NCBI RefSeq assembly: GCF_000515415.1
Contig: NZ_KI911783.1
Span: forward strand, 1,664,392 to 1,728,391
DNA: 64,000 nt
Direction of reading: 5' to 3'
From: Bradyrhizobium sp. WSM1417
Lineage (GTDB): Bacteria; Pseudomonadota; Alphaproteobacteria; Rhizobiales; Xanthobacteraceae
The notes beneath the pieces are model-generated. The model had not been told where the DNA came from. It saw nothing but the letters and a program-made list of their open reading frames with translations, and ran no database searches. The position numbers and the translations under genes are program-made. This document shows positions 52,591-61,922 of the stretch, one piece after another (within the stretch, counting starts at the first letter, position 1; the number at the start of each line of letters is the position of its first letter).

Positions 52591-53956
52591 AGCGCTCGCT
52601 CAGCAATGTGTAGATCGCGCGCGCGGCCTGGCACTCGCCGCCCTCGGGGCGTGCGGGCTTCGCCGACGGTGTCCAGCCGTAGATGTCGACATGCAGCCAG
52701 CTCCTGGCGTGTTCGACGAAGCGTTGCAGGAACAGTGCGCAGATGATCGAGCCGGCAAAGCCGCCGGACGGTGCGTTGGTGATGGTAGCGGTCTTGGAGT
52801 CCAGCCACGCATCGTAAGGCGGCCACAGCGGCATGCGCCACAACGGATCGTTCTCCTTCACCGCGCATCGTGCGACGTCGGCGGCAAGCGTCTCATCGTT
52901 GGTGTAAAAGGGCGGTAAATCCGGCCCCAGCGCGACGCGTGCCGCTCCCGTCAGCGTGCCGAGATCGATCAGCAGGTCCGGCTTTCCCTCGTCCGCCAGC
53001 GCCAGCGCGTCGGCGAGCACCAGCCGGCCCTCCGCGTCCGTATTGCCGATCTCGACCGTGATGCCCTTGCGCGAGGTGAAGATGTCGAGCGGGCGGAAGG
53101 CATTGCCCGCCACCGCGTTCTCCACAGCCGGAATCAGCACACGCAGTCGCACCTTCAGCTTCGCATCCATCACCATGCGCGCCAGCGCCAGCACGTTGGC
53201 GGCGCCCCCCATGTCCTTCTTCATGATCAGCATGCCGCTCGACGGCTTCAGGTCCAGCCCGCCGGTGTCGAAGCAAACGCCCTTGCCGACCAGCGTCACC
53301 TTGGGATGAGCCGGGTCGCCCCAACCGATGTCGATCAGCCGCGGCGCGCGGCTAGATGCCATGCCGACGGCGTGGATCAGCGGAAAATTCGTCTTCAACT
53401 CATCACCGATGGTGCAGGCAAAGCTTGCACCGAATTCGGCGGCGAGATCCCGCGCGGCTGCGGCCAGCTCCTCCGGCCCCATGTCGTTGGCCGGCGTGTT
53501 GATGAGGTCGCGCGCCAGCATTGCGGCGTCCGCCATGCGGTTGATCTCGGTCGCGTCGACGCCGTCGGGTGGCACGAGACGGACCTCGGGGCGATCCGCC
53601 TTGCGGTACCGGGCGAAGCGGTAGCTGCCGAGTGCGAACGAGAGTGCGGCGAGCCGTGCATCGTGCGGTGCATTGGCGAAGCGATAGACGCCCGGCGGCA
53701 GCAGGCCGGGCAGGGCGCCCGGTCGGAACAGGTCGCGCGATCTTGCACCTTCGTCCTCGAGCCCGAACAGCACTTGCGCGATCGCGCCATCGGGCGCGGG
53801 CAGCGCGAGATAGCTGCCCGGCTTTGCGGTAAAGGCGCTTGCAGTGGCGAACTGGCGTTGCGCCGCCGGTAGCCGCTCGGCGACCTGATCCCAGCTCGAC
53901 TTGGTGACGAAGGTGATCGGGATGGCGGTAGGCGACGTCTCGAAGACAGAAGGCAT
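52583..53956 (-). CDS. M17 leucyl aminopeptidase family protein
   Basis: A 457-residue metallo-aminopeptidase. All M17 residues are present: K225 and D230 in GKGVCFDTGG, K237, D248 in MKKDMGGAA, and D307, E309 and R311 in NTDAEGRLVLAD. The N-terminal domain is short compared with PepA. The protein is cytoplasmic and releases N-terminal residues from peptides. It overlaps the NlpC/P60 gene by 8 bp, so the two are co-expressed, and together they would degrade peptides brought in by YejABEF. Exact specificity is unknown. Confidence 0.95.
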   Translation of the reverse strand: MPSVFETSPTAIPITFVTKSSWDQVAERLPAAQRQFATASAFTAKPGSYLALPAPDGAIAQVLFGLEDEGARSRDLFRPGALPGLLPPGVYRFANAPHDARLAALSFALGSYRFARYRKADRPEVRLVPPDGVDATEINRMADAAMLARDLINTPANDMGPEELAAAARDLAAEFGASFACTIGDELKTNFPLIHAVGMASSRAPRLIDIGWGDPAHPKVTLVGKGVCFDTGGLDLKPSSGMLIMKKDMGGAANVLALARMVMDAKLKVRLRVLIPAVENAVAGNAFRPLDIFTSRKGITVEIGNTDAEGRLVLADALALADEGKPDLLIDLGTLTGAARVALGPDLPPFYTNDETLAADVARCAVKENDPLWRMPLWPPYDAWLDSKTATITNAPSGGFAGSIICALFLQRFVEHARSWLHVDIYGWTPSAKPARPEGGECQAARAIYTLLSERYA

Positions 53957-54158
53957 TGGCGGGTCCGGATCATCAGATCGAGCGGGTCATACGAACGGAC
54001 GAGATTTCGCAGAGTTTCGCCGCCGCTGCAATCAGCTTTGCTGCCACCGTTCTGCGATCCGCTACTCGCAGCAAAGGGGCCATGCTAGGTTCCGGCAACG
54101 GCCGTCAGGTGCGGAGATCTCCGGCGGCCGACGACAAAGCCGGCCGGGAGGAAATGCA

Positions 54159-54362
54159 ATGGAATTCGTGTGGAGCGTGGTCACATTCATCGGCCAGGCG
54201 GTCGAGGCGATTTTTGGCTATGTCGAGCATCATCATTGGATATTCGCGTTCCTTGCCGGCGGTTACGTCTTCTATCTCCACGACCGCTCCGTTCACGCGC
54301 GCTTCGATGCACTGGACAAGCGCATTGACGAAATCCGCAAGCGGCTCGCCATCGAATATTGA
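54159..54362 (+). CDS. Small membrane protein of unknown function
   Basis: A 67-residue protein. MEFVWSVVTFIGQAVEAIFGYVEHHHW is followed by a hydrophobic segment IFAFLAGGYVFYL (about 28-41) and a basic/acidic helix HARFDALDKRIDEIRKRL. GGAGG lies 8 bp upstream of the ATG. One membrane segment with a helical cytoplasmic tail is likely. I do not recognise the family. It lies between the aminopeptidase gene (divergent) and the phosphoesterase gene. Confidence 0.75.
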   Translation: MEFVWSVVTFIGQAVEAIFGYVEHHHWIFAFLAGGYVFYLHDRSVHARFDALDKRIDEIRKRLAIEY

Positions 54363-54645
54363 GGGGGGGAGCGAAACCACCATCGGACGGGCCCCGTATC
54401 TCATGCCAAGGACCGCCGTTCACGCGAGCGGCCGCAGGGCTTTACTAGCGCTGCGGTTGTGGCACTATTGGCCGATATTTTAGATTGTGTTATGCGGTTC
54501 TGCACGCAGCGAGCGCAACAACGGGCATGCGGTCGCTTACTATCCCGGCTCATCGTGGCCGGGCTGATACCGGATTGAGCCTGATCGTCGAAGGCATTTC
54601 TCTTATCGTTTGCGCGGCGCGGCATTCGCAAATAAGCGACGCAAA

Positions 54646-56148
54646 ATGGATAGATCGTTCGTCATCGTACAGATTTCCGACCTGCATCTGGACGGGTCTG
54701 GTCGGCTGCTTGCGACGATCGAGACGCTCAATGCCGCAATTCGCGAGAGGATGGCGGACTTCGCGGATGTTCCCGACCGCATCCTGCTGATCACCGGCGA
54801 TATCGTGGACGACCCGACGCCGCCTGCGCTCGACGAAGCGCTCGCGGTCATTGCGTCCTTCCGGCAGACCGGGCTGTTCACCGACATCCAGGCAATTGCC
54901 GGCAATCACGACGTCAAGCGCCCGAGCCAGCGTGCAGGCCGCCACGACGTCTATGATTACCTGCATTTGCCGCGGACCTCGAAGAGTGTCTACTACCGGC
55001 AGGCCGGCCTCGATCTGGTGCTGCTGGATTCCAACCGCGCGAGCCTCACGACGCTCGCGAGCGGCAACGTCGACCAGAGCGCCTATCACGCCATGGTTTC
55101 GGATTCCGCGGGATTGAGCGTCGAACTCGCGGGCAGCCTCGGGTCGGGCGGCCGCGCCGATTATGCCGAGCCGGTTGAAAACCTGGTGCGCGTGCTGGCG
55201 CTGCACCATCATCCACTGCCGCAGGCGACCGGGGAAGGAAAGCGGTTTCTCGGCGTGCCCGACGAACCCCTGATGTATCTCGCCGCGCCCGCGACCTTCC
55301 TCGAAGCGGCGACATCGCTCAACGTCGATCTGGTTCTGCACGGACACCGGCATGTCGAAGGGCTGACGCGCTATTCGATTCCCGATCCGCGCGCCACGTC
55401 GAGTGAGAGCGATGAAGCATTCTGGCGCACGATCTACGTCTTGTCCTGTCCATCATCGACCGGGCAGGCCGGCGACGACGCCGGCTTCAACGTCATTCAT
55501 TTCGGCCCGATGTCCCATGGCACCCGCACCGAGTATCGCTTCGCGATCGCCCGCTACTCACGTCCGCGCAAGGATGGTGTCTTCAGGCCGCTCGATTCAA
55601 ACCTGCCGCACGGCGTCGTCAGGCTGCCGGCCGGGCGGGATTTTTCCCGAGATCCGGCCGTCCAGTCGGGCATCGAGATCGACGCGTGCACAACGCTGAA
55701 ACGGGATCAGGTCGCAGCATTCACCCGCCGGCTCCTGCTGCGCCGCGCCTTCTATGCCGACAGCGAGGTGGATTGGGCCGATTTGCTCCACGTCTATCTC
55801 GTCACCTCTCACGCCTGGGCCGATCTCGACAGCAAGTTCTCGAGATCCGCACGCAAGCATGACCTCGACGCCGTAGCCGTGGTGACATCGCTGCTGCGTC
55901 GGTTGATCGAGCAATCCGCGAATGTGCTTGGCATCGACGATTTTCAGCTCGACGAGCTCCGCGCGAGGCGTCTGGTCAATCGTGACGATCTTCGGCGCGA
56001 ATTGCCGAGGGTGGCGCGCCCGGGCATCGATACCGAGATCGAGACGCGGCAGCGCCTGCAATTGCTGCGGGACCTGAACGAGCAGGTGAAGGCGTTGGGG
56101 TTCGATCCGGGTCTCGGCGGCGCGGTGCCGCCGCTGGCGCCGCGGTGA
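54646..56148 (+). CDS. Calcineurin-like metallophosphoesterase with unassigned C-terminal region
   Basis: A 500-residue protein. Residues 1-280 form a metallophosphoesterase with every metal-ligand motif: DLH at 12-14, GD at 51-52, GNHD at 86-89, histidines at 187-189 and GHRH at 233-236. The pattern resembles CpdA-type cyclic nucleotide phosphodiesterases, but the substrate is not fixed. The remaining 220 residues are Arg/Leu-rich, helical and match no family I know. The ATG follows a 280-bp gap (54363-54645) with a lower GC content and no assignable signal. A TTG 12 codons upstream is an alternative start. Confidence 0.88.
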   Translation: MDRSFVIVQISDLHLDGSGRLLATIETLNAAIRERMADFADVPDRILLITGDIVDDPTPPALDEALAVIASFRQTGLFTDIQAIAGNHDVKRPSQRAGRHDVYDYLHLPRTSKSVYYRQAGLDLVLLDSNRASLTTLASGNVDQSAYHAMVSDSAGLSVELAGSLGSGGRADYAEPVENLVRVLALHHHPLPQATGEGKRFLGVPDEPLMYLAAPATFLEAATSLNVDLVLHGHRHVEGLTRYSIPDPRATSSESDEAFWRTIYVLSCPSSTGQAGDDAGFNVIHFGPMSHGTRTEYRFAIARYSRPRKDGVFRPLDSNLPHGVVRLPAGRDFSRDPAVQSGIEIDACTTLKRDQVAAFTRRLLLRRAFYADSEVDWADLLHVYLVTSHAWADLDSKFSRSARKHDLDAVAVVTSLLRRLIEQSANVLGIDDFQLDELRARRLVNRDDLRRELPRVARPGIDTEIETRQRLQLLRDLNEQVKALGFDPGLGGAVPPLAPR

Positions 56149-56242
56149 GGGACGCGGGTCCCGGGAATTAACCGGCCGTTAGGGTTAACAGTCTATTGCT
56201 GGCGCGTTCGGCTCGATCAATCGGCTCGAGAGTCAAAGCGTC

Positions 56243-57115
56243 ATGCGTCAACGGTTCGATCTTGAACGGTTCAGTCTTGGACGGCTGAGTCCTGGACGGC
56301 TCAGTCTTGGACGGCTCAGTCTTGCCCGGCTTCTTGCGTCCACCTCGCTGGTCGCGGCAGTGGCCATGGGCCTCGGCGGCTGCACGGCGATGTCGAAACT
56401 CTCCGACGTCACGGGCTCGGTCGGGCCGCGGACGGAAGCCGCTCCCACCGATCCCGCGCGCGCTGCAGAAGTCTATGGCGAGCGATATCGTGCCAATCCC
56501 AAGGACGCCGATGCGGCGCTCGCCTACGGGCAGGCCTTGCGCGCCAACGGCCAGCACGCCCAGGCCGCCGCCGTGCTCGAGCAGGCGACCATCGCCAATC
56601 CCGGCAACAAGGCGCTGATGGCCCAATACGGCCGCGCGCTCTCCGACAACGGCAACTTCCAGCAAGCCTTCGACGTGCTGTCGAAGGCGCATTCGCCCGA
56701 CAACCCGGATTGGCGCCTGCTGTCGGTGCAGGGGACCGCGCTCGATCAGTTGGGCCGTCACGAGGAAGCGCGCTCCTACTATGCGAGCGCGCTCAAGATC
56801 GCGCCTGGCGATCCCGGCGTGCTCTCCAATCTCGGCCTGTCCTACATGTTGTCGAGAGACCTGCCGAAGGCCGAAGACGCGCTGCGGCAAGCCTATGCCT
56901 CGCCGCGCGCAAACGCGCGGGTGCGGCAAAATCTCGGTCTGGTGGTCGGTCTCCAGGGCCGCTTCGCCGAAGCCGAGAGCATCGTGAAGGCGGACCTGCC
57001 GCCGGACCAGGCTGCGGCCAACGTCGCCTATCTCAAGGAAATGCTGACCCGCAGCGACGTCAGGCGGGGTGCGCCGAAGCGGACTCCGGTCGCCTCGCTC
57101 GGCCAGCCCGACTGA
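56243..57115 (+). CDS. tadD: TadD-type tetratricopeptide repeat lipoprotein
   Basis: A 290-residue outer-membrane-type lipoprotein linked to Tad pili. The lipobox is LGGC with Cys47. Residues 65-260 form TPR-like helical pairs (DAALAYGQALRANGQHAQAAAVLEQATIANPGNKALMAQYGRALSDNG and following). The signal region is odd: residues 4-28 are five copies of an R-F/L-x-L/P-G/E unit encoded by a 15-bp tandem repeat (56252-56326), so the leader is unusually long and Arg-rich. The gene converges with the Tad operon (stop 60 bp from tadC). No other start with a good ribosome site was seen. Confidence 0.9.
   Translation: MRQRFDLERFSLGRLSPGRLSLGRLSLARLLASTSLVAAVAMGLGGCTAMSKLSDVTGSVGPRTEAAPTDPARAAEVYGERYRANPKDADAALAYGQALRANGQHAQAAAVLEQATIANPGNKALMAQYGRALSDNGNFQQAFDVLSKAHSPDNPDWRLLSVQGTALDQLGRHEEARSYYASALKIAPGDPGVLSNLGLSYMLSRDLPKAEDALRQAYASPRANARVRQNLGLVVGLQGRFAEAESIVKADLPPDQAAANVAYLKEMLTRSDVRRGAPKRTPVASLGQPD
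56252..56326 (+). repeat. Five-copy 15-bp tandem repeat in tadD leader
   Basis: Units CGGTTCGATCTTGAA, CGGTTCAGTCTTGGA, CGGCTGAGTCCTGGA, CGGCTCAGTCTTGGA and CGGCTCAGTCTTGCC lie end to end. Being a multiple of three, each unit adds five residues (R-F/L-S-L-G) without a frameshift. Copy number could change by slippage. Confidence 0.95.
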
Positions 57116-57175
57116 TCAGACGTGATCGTCCAATCTTGAAGCAAGTCGCTGACGGTGCGCGGTCCGCGTCTAACC

Positions 57176-58150
57176 TCATTGCATCTCGGTGACCTTGATC
57201 CCCGTCGGTCCGAGAATGACGACGAACAGCACCGGCAGGAAGAACAGGATCATCGGTACCGTCAGCTTCGGCGGCAGTGCTGCGGCCTTTTTCTCGGCCT
57301 CGTTCATGCGCATGTCGCGGTTTTCCTGCGCCATCACTCGCAAGGATTGGCCGAGCGGGGTGCCGTAACGCTCCGCCTGCTGGAGCGCGAGACATACCGA
57401 CTTCACGCCCTCGAGCCCGGTGCGCCGCGCGAGGTTCTCGTAGGCGACCTTGCGATCCTGCAAATAGGACAGCTCGGCCGTGGTCAGGGTGAACTCCTCC
57501 GACAGCGCGATCGACTGGCCCACGATTTCGACCGCGACCTTCCGGAACGCCATCTCGATCGACATGCCGGATTCGATGCAGATCAGGAGTAGGTCGAGCG
57601 CATCGGGAAAAGCGCGCTTGATCGAGAGTTGGCGCTTGGAGATCGCGTTCCTGAGGAACAGCATCGGCGCTTGAAGTCCGAGATAGGCCGCGCCGACGCA
57701 GATGCCGATCTTGATCGGCATCGACTGCTGCATATGCGCGATCAGGAACACGTAGATGATAGAGCCGACGAACAGCACGATCGGGGCAACCAGGCGGGCA
57801 AACAGGAAGGTGATGTAGGGCGCCTGGCCCCGATAGCCCGCCATGATGAGCTTGTCGCGCGCAGCTTCCTGCGCCAGCCATTTGGTCAGGTTGAAGTCAT
57901 CGACGACCTTCGAGACGAGCTGCTTCGGCGTCTGGCGCAGCGAGACTTTTTCGCTCTTGTGGAGGCGCTCGCGCTCGCGCTGCCGGATGCGCTCACGTTC
58001 GTTCGCCACCGCCTTCATGCGCTTGGAAAGGCCTTCGCCGGCGAACAGCGGCATCACCAGCGTATAGACGGTCGCGCTGGCGGCAACGGCGGCCAGCAGC
58101 ATCGTCATGAAGTGGACGTCGTGAAGTTTCGCAACGAGGAACTCTACCAT
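57176..58150 (-). CDS. tadC: Tad pilus inner-membrane platform protein TadC
   Basis: A 324-residue type II secretion F-domain protein, one of two platform subunits. It has membrane segments near 15-33, about 120-165 and at the C-terminus (TVPMILFFLPVLFVVILGPTGI), with the T2SSF core around DALDLLLICIESGMSIEMAFRKVAVEI and TGLEGVKSVCLALQQAERYGTPLGQSLRVMAQENRDMRM. It lies 9 bp after tadB and is last in the minus-strand operon. Confidence 0.95.
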   Translation of the reverse strand: MVEFLVAKLHDVHFMTMLLAAVAASATVYTLVMPLFAGEGLSKRMKAVANERERIRQRERERLHKSEKVSLRQTPKQLVSKVVDDFNLTKWLAQEAARDKLIMAGYRGQAPYITFLFARLVAPIVLFVGSIIYVFLIAHMQQSMPIKIGICVGAAYLGLQAPMLFLRNAISKRQLSIKRAFPDALDLLLICIESGMSIEMAFRKVAVEIVGQSIALSEEFTLTTAELSYLQDRKVAYENLARRTGLEGVKSVCLALQQAERYGTPLGQSLRVMAQENRDMRMNEAEKKAAALPPKLTVPMILFFLPVLFVVILGPTGIKVTEMQ

Positions 58151-58159
58151 AAAACACCA

Positions 58160-59152
58160 TCAGAAGTCGAAATTGATCATCTTCTTCATCACCATGATGC
58201 CAATCGACATCCAGACAACGCAGCCGACCAGCATGAGCTGGCCGGTGGGATGAGTCCAAAGCATCGAGATGTATCCCGGCGTTGTGAGGTAGACGAGGAA
58301 CATCACGATCGGCGGCAGCGAGCCGATGATACCGGCCGAGGCCTTGGCTTCCATCGACATCGCCTGGATCTTCTCTTTCATCTTCTTGCGGTCGCGCAGC
58401 ACCTTGGAGAGGTTGCCGAGTGCTTCGGAGAGGTTGCCGCCCGATTTCTGCTGGATCGAGATGACGATGCCGAAGAAATTGGCCTCAGGCAGCGGCATCC
58501 GATCGTAGAGTCGCGTGCAGGCCTCGCCGAGCGGCATGCCGATCGCCTGCGTTTCGATGATGGACAGAAACTCCGAGCGCAGCGGCTCCGGCGCGTCGGC
58601 AGCGACGACCTTGATCGATTCGAACAGCGGCAGGCCCGCCTTGATGCCGCGGACGATCACGTCGACCGCGTCGGGCAGCGCCTTCAGGAACTTGGCTTCG
58701 CGGCGCCTCTTCAGGAAGCCCAGCGCCCAGCGTGGCAGACCGAAGCCGCCGGCGAAAGCGAGCCCGGCGGCACCGAGCAGGCCGCCGCCGACGAACATGG
58801 CGACTGCGAACAGCACGCCCGCCACGACGGCGGACACGATCCAGAATTTCTGCGGCGCCCAGTCGAGGCCGGCCTGCGACAGGCGAACACTGAGCGGTAC
58901 GCTCTTCTCCTGCTGGCGCCGCGCCTCGAGATCCTTGAGCGAGGTTTCGACCTGCTCGCGGCGCGAGCGCTGCGTCTTCTCGGCCGCGCGGGCCGTGGGC
59001 GCCTCGGCGCGTGAGATCGAGGCGCGGCGGCTCTCGGCCTTCCGTTCTCCGGAGAGCATAGGATAAAGGAAGACCCAGGCGAGGCCGCCGACGGCGGCGG
59101 TGGCAAGGAAGGCGAGGGCAAGGACTTGCATGTTAAGGACTTGCATATTCAT
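58160..59152 (-). CDS. tadB: Tad pilus inner-membrane platform protein TadB
   Basis: A 330-residue T2SSF-domain protein, partner of TadC. The T2SSF core is seen in ALPDAVDVIVRGIKAGLPLFESIKVVA and NFFGIVISIQQKSGGNLSEALGNLSKVLRDRKKM; the segments near residues 5-25 and 100-130 and at the C-terminus are membrane-spanning. Two ATGs in the start region lie in an exact 12-bp repeat (ATGCAAGTCCTT twice), so the N-terminus begins M-N-M-Q-V-L-N-M-Q-V-L. The first ATG is 16 bp after the cpaF stop and is chosen. Confidence 0.93.
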   Translation of the reverse strand: MNMQVLNMQVLALAFLATAAVGGLAWVFLYPMLSGERKAESRRASISRAEAPTARAAEKTQRSRREQVETSLKDLEARRQQEKSVPLSVRLSQAGLDWAPQKFWIVSAVVAGVLFAVAMFVGGGLLGAAGLAFAGGFGLPRWALGFLKRRREAKFLKALPDAVDVIVRGIKAGLPLFESIKVVAADAPEPLRSEFLSIIETQAIGMPLGEACTRLYDRMPLPEANFFGIVISIQQKSGGNLSEALGNLSKVLRDRKKMKEKIQAMSMEAKASAGIIGSLPPIVMFLVYLTTPGYISMLWTHPTGQLMLVGCVVWMSIGIMVMKKMINFDF

Positions 59153-59168
59153 GGCTGCGCTGACCTGC

Positions 59169-60632
59169 TCACGTCGTGGGCGCCACTTCCGCGGCGTCGA
59201 GCGCCGCGGCAAGGCGCTTTTCTTCGCCGTAATAGCGGGCGCGTTCCCAGAACTTCGGGCGGCCGATTCCGGTCGACCGGTGCCGGCCGATGATCTTGCC
59301 GTTGGCGTCCTCGCCGACCATGTCGTAGAGGAAGACGTCCTGGGTGATGATGGTGTCGCCTTCCATGCCCATCACCTCGGTGATGTGGGTGATGCGGCGC
59401 GAACCGTCGCGCAGGCGCGCGGCCTGGACGATGACGTCGATCGAGGCGCAGATCATCTCGCGGATGGTGCGTGAAGGCAGGGAGAAGCCGCCCATCGTGA
59501 TCATGGATTCGCAGCGCGATAGCGCCTCGCGCGGATTGTTGGCGTGCAGCGTGCCCATGGAGCCGTCATGGCCGGTATTCATGGCCTGGAGCAGGTCGAA
59601 TGCCTCGGGTCCGCGGACTTCGCCGACGATGATGCGCTCGGGACGCATACGCAGGCAGTTGCGCACCAGCTCGCGCATGGTGACCTGGCCCTCGCCCTCG
59701 ATGTTGGGCGGACGGGTTTCCAGCCGGACCACGTGCGGCTGCTGGAGCTGGAGTTCGGCGGCGTCTTCGCAGGTGATGACGCGCTCGTCGTGCTCGATGT
59801 AGTTGGTCAGGCAGTTGAGCAACGTGGTTTTGCCCGAGCCGGTACCGCCGGAGATCAGCACGTTGCAGCGGACGCGACCAATGATCTGGAGGATTTCCGC
59901 GCCCTCCGGCGAGATTGCGCCGAACTTGACGAGCTGATCGAGCGTCAGCTTGTCCTTCTTGAACTTGCGGATGGTGAGCGTGGGGCCGTCGATCGACAGC
60001 GGGGGCACGATGGCGTTGACGCGGGAGCCATCGGCCAGGCGCGCGTCGCAGATCGGCGAGGATTCGTCGACGCGCCGGCCGACTTGACTGACGATACGCT
60101 GGCAGATGTTGAGGAGCTGCTGGTTGTCGCGGAAGCGGATACCGGTGCGTTGAATCTTGCCGGCGACCTCGATGTAGACGGTGTCAGCCCCGTTGACCAT
60201 GATGTCGGCGATGTCGTCGCGGGACAACAGCGGCTCCAGCGGACCGTAGCCGAGGACGTCATTGCAGATGTCGTCGAGCAGCTCTTCCTGCTCGGCGATC
60301 GACATCACGATGTTCTTGATCGCGATAATCTCGTTGACGATATCCCGGATTTCCTCGCGCGCTGACTCCGAATCGAGCTTGGCGAGCTGGGCCAGGTCGA
60401 TGGCCTCGATCAGCGCGCCGAAGATGGTCGCCTTGACCTCGTAATAATTGTCCGAGCGGCGAGCTTCCATGGTCGGCGCAGGCTTCGCCGGGGCAAGCGG
60501 CGGAGAGGAGACGGCCGGCGGCGGCGGCACGCGCGACACGGCGGGCGCCGAAGCCTGGGCAGGCTCTGACGACACGGCACCGGGCTTTGGGGCCCGAGGG
60601 TCGGTGTCTGTTCCGCTACGCTTACCGAACAC
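59169..60632 (-). CDS. cpaF: Tad pilus ATPase CpaF/TadA
   Basis: A 487-residue secretion ATPase of the VirB11/GspE group. The first 60 residues are Pro/Ala-rich and disordered. The N-terminal domain follows, then Walker A GGTGSGKT at 262-269, the Asp box region [21 protein letters not shown], Walker B-like [14 protein letters not shown], and the His box [12 protein letters not shown]. It drives pilus assembly with TadB and TadC, encoded downstream. It lies 21 bp after cpaE. Confidence 0.96.
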   Translation of the reverse strand: MFGKRSGTDTDPRAPKPGAVSSEPAQASAPAVSRVPPPPAVSSPPLAPAKPAPTMEARRSDNYYEVKATIFGALIEAIDLAQLAKLDSESAREEIRDIVNEIIAIKNIVMSIAEQEELLDDICNDVLGYGPLEPLLSRDDIADIMVNGADTVYIEVAGKIQRTGIRFRDNQQLLNICQRIVSQVGRRVDESSPICDARLADGSRVNAIVPPLSIDGPTLTIRKFKKDKLTLDQLVKFGAISPEGAEILQIIGRVRCNVLISGGTGSGKTTLLNCLTNYIEHDERVITCEDAAELQLQQPHVVRLETRPPNIEGEGQVTMRELVRNCLRMRPERIIVGEVRGPEAFDLLQAMNTGHDGSMGTLHANNPREALSRCESMITMGGFSLPSRTIREMICASIDVIVQAARLRDGSRRITHITEVMGMEGDTIITQDVFLYDMVGEDANGKIIGRHRSTGIGRPKFWERARYYGEEKRLAAALDAAEVAPTT

Positions 60633-60653
60633 TTAAAAACTCCATGCGGCGAC

Positions 60654-61922
60654 CTATTTTCCCCGCAACTTCTCAATCAGGGGTGAAAGCAGGGACGACT
60701 TTTGCTTCTTCGTTTCGCTTCGGCCGGTCAGGCGCTGGGCGATCTGAAGGAACATCTCAATCGACTTATGGTTGGCCGAGATCTCCGCGATCATCTGGCC
60801 GTTATTGGCCGCCGAGCCGAAGATCTGCGGCTCGAACGGGATCGAGACGACTGGCTGGCTCTCGATCGCCTTGGCGAACTCCGCCGCGGCGATTTCGGGC
60901 CGTTTCGGCACGCCGACCTGGTTGAGGCAGTAGAGCGGCGGACGGTCGTTGGGGCGCGCGGCTTTCAGGAGATCGAACAGGTTCTTGGTGTTGCGCAAAT
61001 TGGCGAGGTCGGGCGCCGCCACGATCAGGATGTCGTCCGCTCCGATCAGGGCGCGTTTGGTCCAGCCCGACCATTGGTGCGGAACGTCGAGCACGATGCA
61101 GGGCATCGTGGAGCGCAGCGTGTCGAACACGGCATCGAAGGCGTCGGCGCCAAAATCATAGACCCGGTCGAGCGTCGCCGGCGCCGCCAGCAGGCTGAGG
61201 TGGTCGGTGCATTTCGACAGCAGGCGGTCGATGAAGGCGGTATCGACGCGATCGGGCGAGAACACGGCGTCGGCAATACCCTGTGGCGGATCCTGGTTGT
61301 AGTCGAGCCCGGCCGTGCCGAAGGCGAGGTCGAGGTCGGCGACGACCGCGTCCATCGCGAGATCGCGGGCGATCGCCCAGGCGACGTTGTGGGAGATGGT
61401 TGACGCGCCGACGCCGCCCTTGGCGCCGACCACGGCGATGATGCGGCCGACGGCCTTGGCTTCCGGCGCCGAGAACAGGTTGCAGATCGAGCGCACGACG
61501 TCGATCGCGCCGACCGGCGCGAGCACGTAGTCGCTGACGCCGCGGCGGACCAGCTCGCGGTAGAGCATGACGTCGTTGATGCGGCCGATCACGACCACGC
61601 GGGTGCCGGCGTCGCAAACGGTCGCGAGATGGTCGAGCCCGCCCAGGAGGTCGTTGCGGCCGTCGCTTTCGAGCACGATCACGTTCGGCGTGGGTGCCGA
61701 GCGGTAGGCTTCGACCGCAGCCGCCATACCGCCCATCTGGATCTTCAGATGAGCCTTGCCGAGACGGCGATCTTCGCCGGCCGACTGCACGGCGGCCGCC
61801 GTTTCCACGGTCTCGCAGAAAGCCTGGACGGAAACCCGGGGCGCAGGCGCAATATGCTCCTCGGCCGGCGGGAGCGATGCGTCGGGCTGTTCTTCTTGGG
61901 GCTGGCGAGCGTAGCTGATCAT
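60654..61922 (-). CDS. cpaE: Tad pilus localisation protein CpaE/TadZ (AAA-type)
   Basis: A 422-residue ParA/MinD-like protein. Residues 25-160 form a receiver-like domain without a clear phospho-acceptor, and the ATPase domain follows with a deviant Walker A KGGVGAS at 168-174 and DVPHQWSGWTK in the Walker B region. It is expected to mark the site of pilus assembly at the cell pole. The start overlaps the cpaD stop by 4 bp (ATGA). Confidence 0.93.
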   Translation of the reverse strand: MISYARQPQEEQPDASLPPAEEHIAPAPRVSVQAFCETVETAAAVQSAGEDRRLGKAHLKIQMGGMAAAVEAYRSAPTPNVIVLESDGRNDLLGGLDHLATVCDAGTRVVVIGRINDVMLYRELVRRGVSDYVLAPVGAIDVVRSICNLFSAPEAKAVGRIIAVVGAKGGVGASTISHNVAWAIARDLAMDAVVADLDLAFGTAGLDYNQDPPQGIADAVFSPDRVDTAFIDRLLSKCTDHLSLLAAPATLDRVYDFGADAFDAVFDTLRSTMPCIVLDVPHQWSGWTKRALIGADDILIVAAPDLANLRNTKNLFDLLKAARPNDRPPLYCLNQVGVPKRPEIAAAEFAKAIESQPVVSIPFEPQIFGSAANNGQMIAEISANHKSIEMFLQIAQRLTGRSETKKQKSSLLSPLIEKLRGK

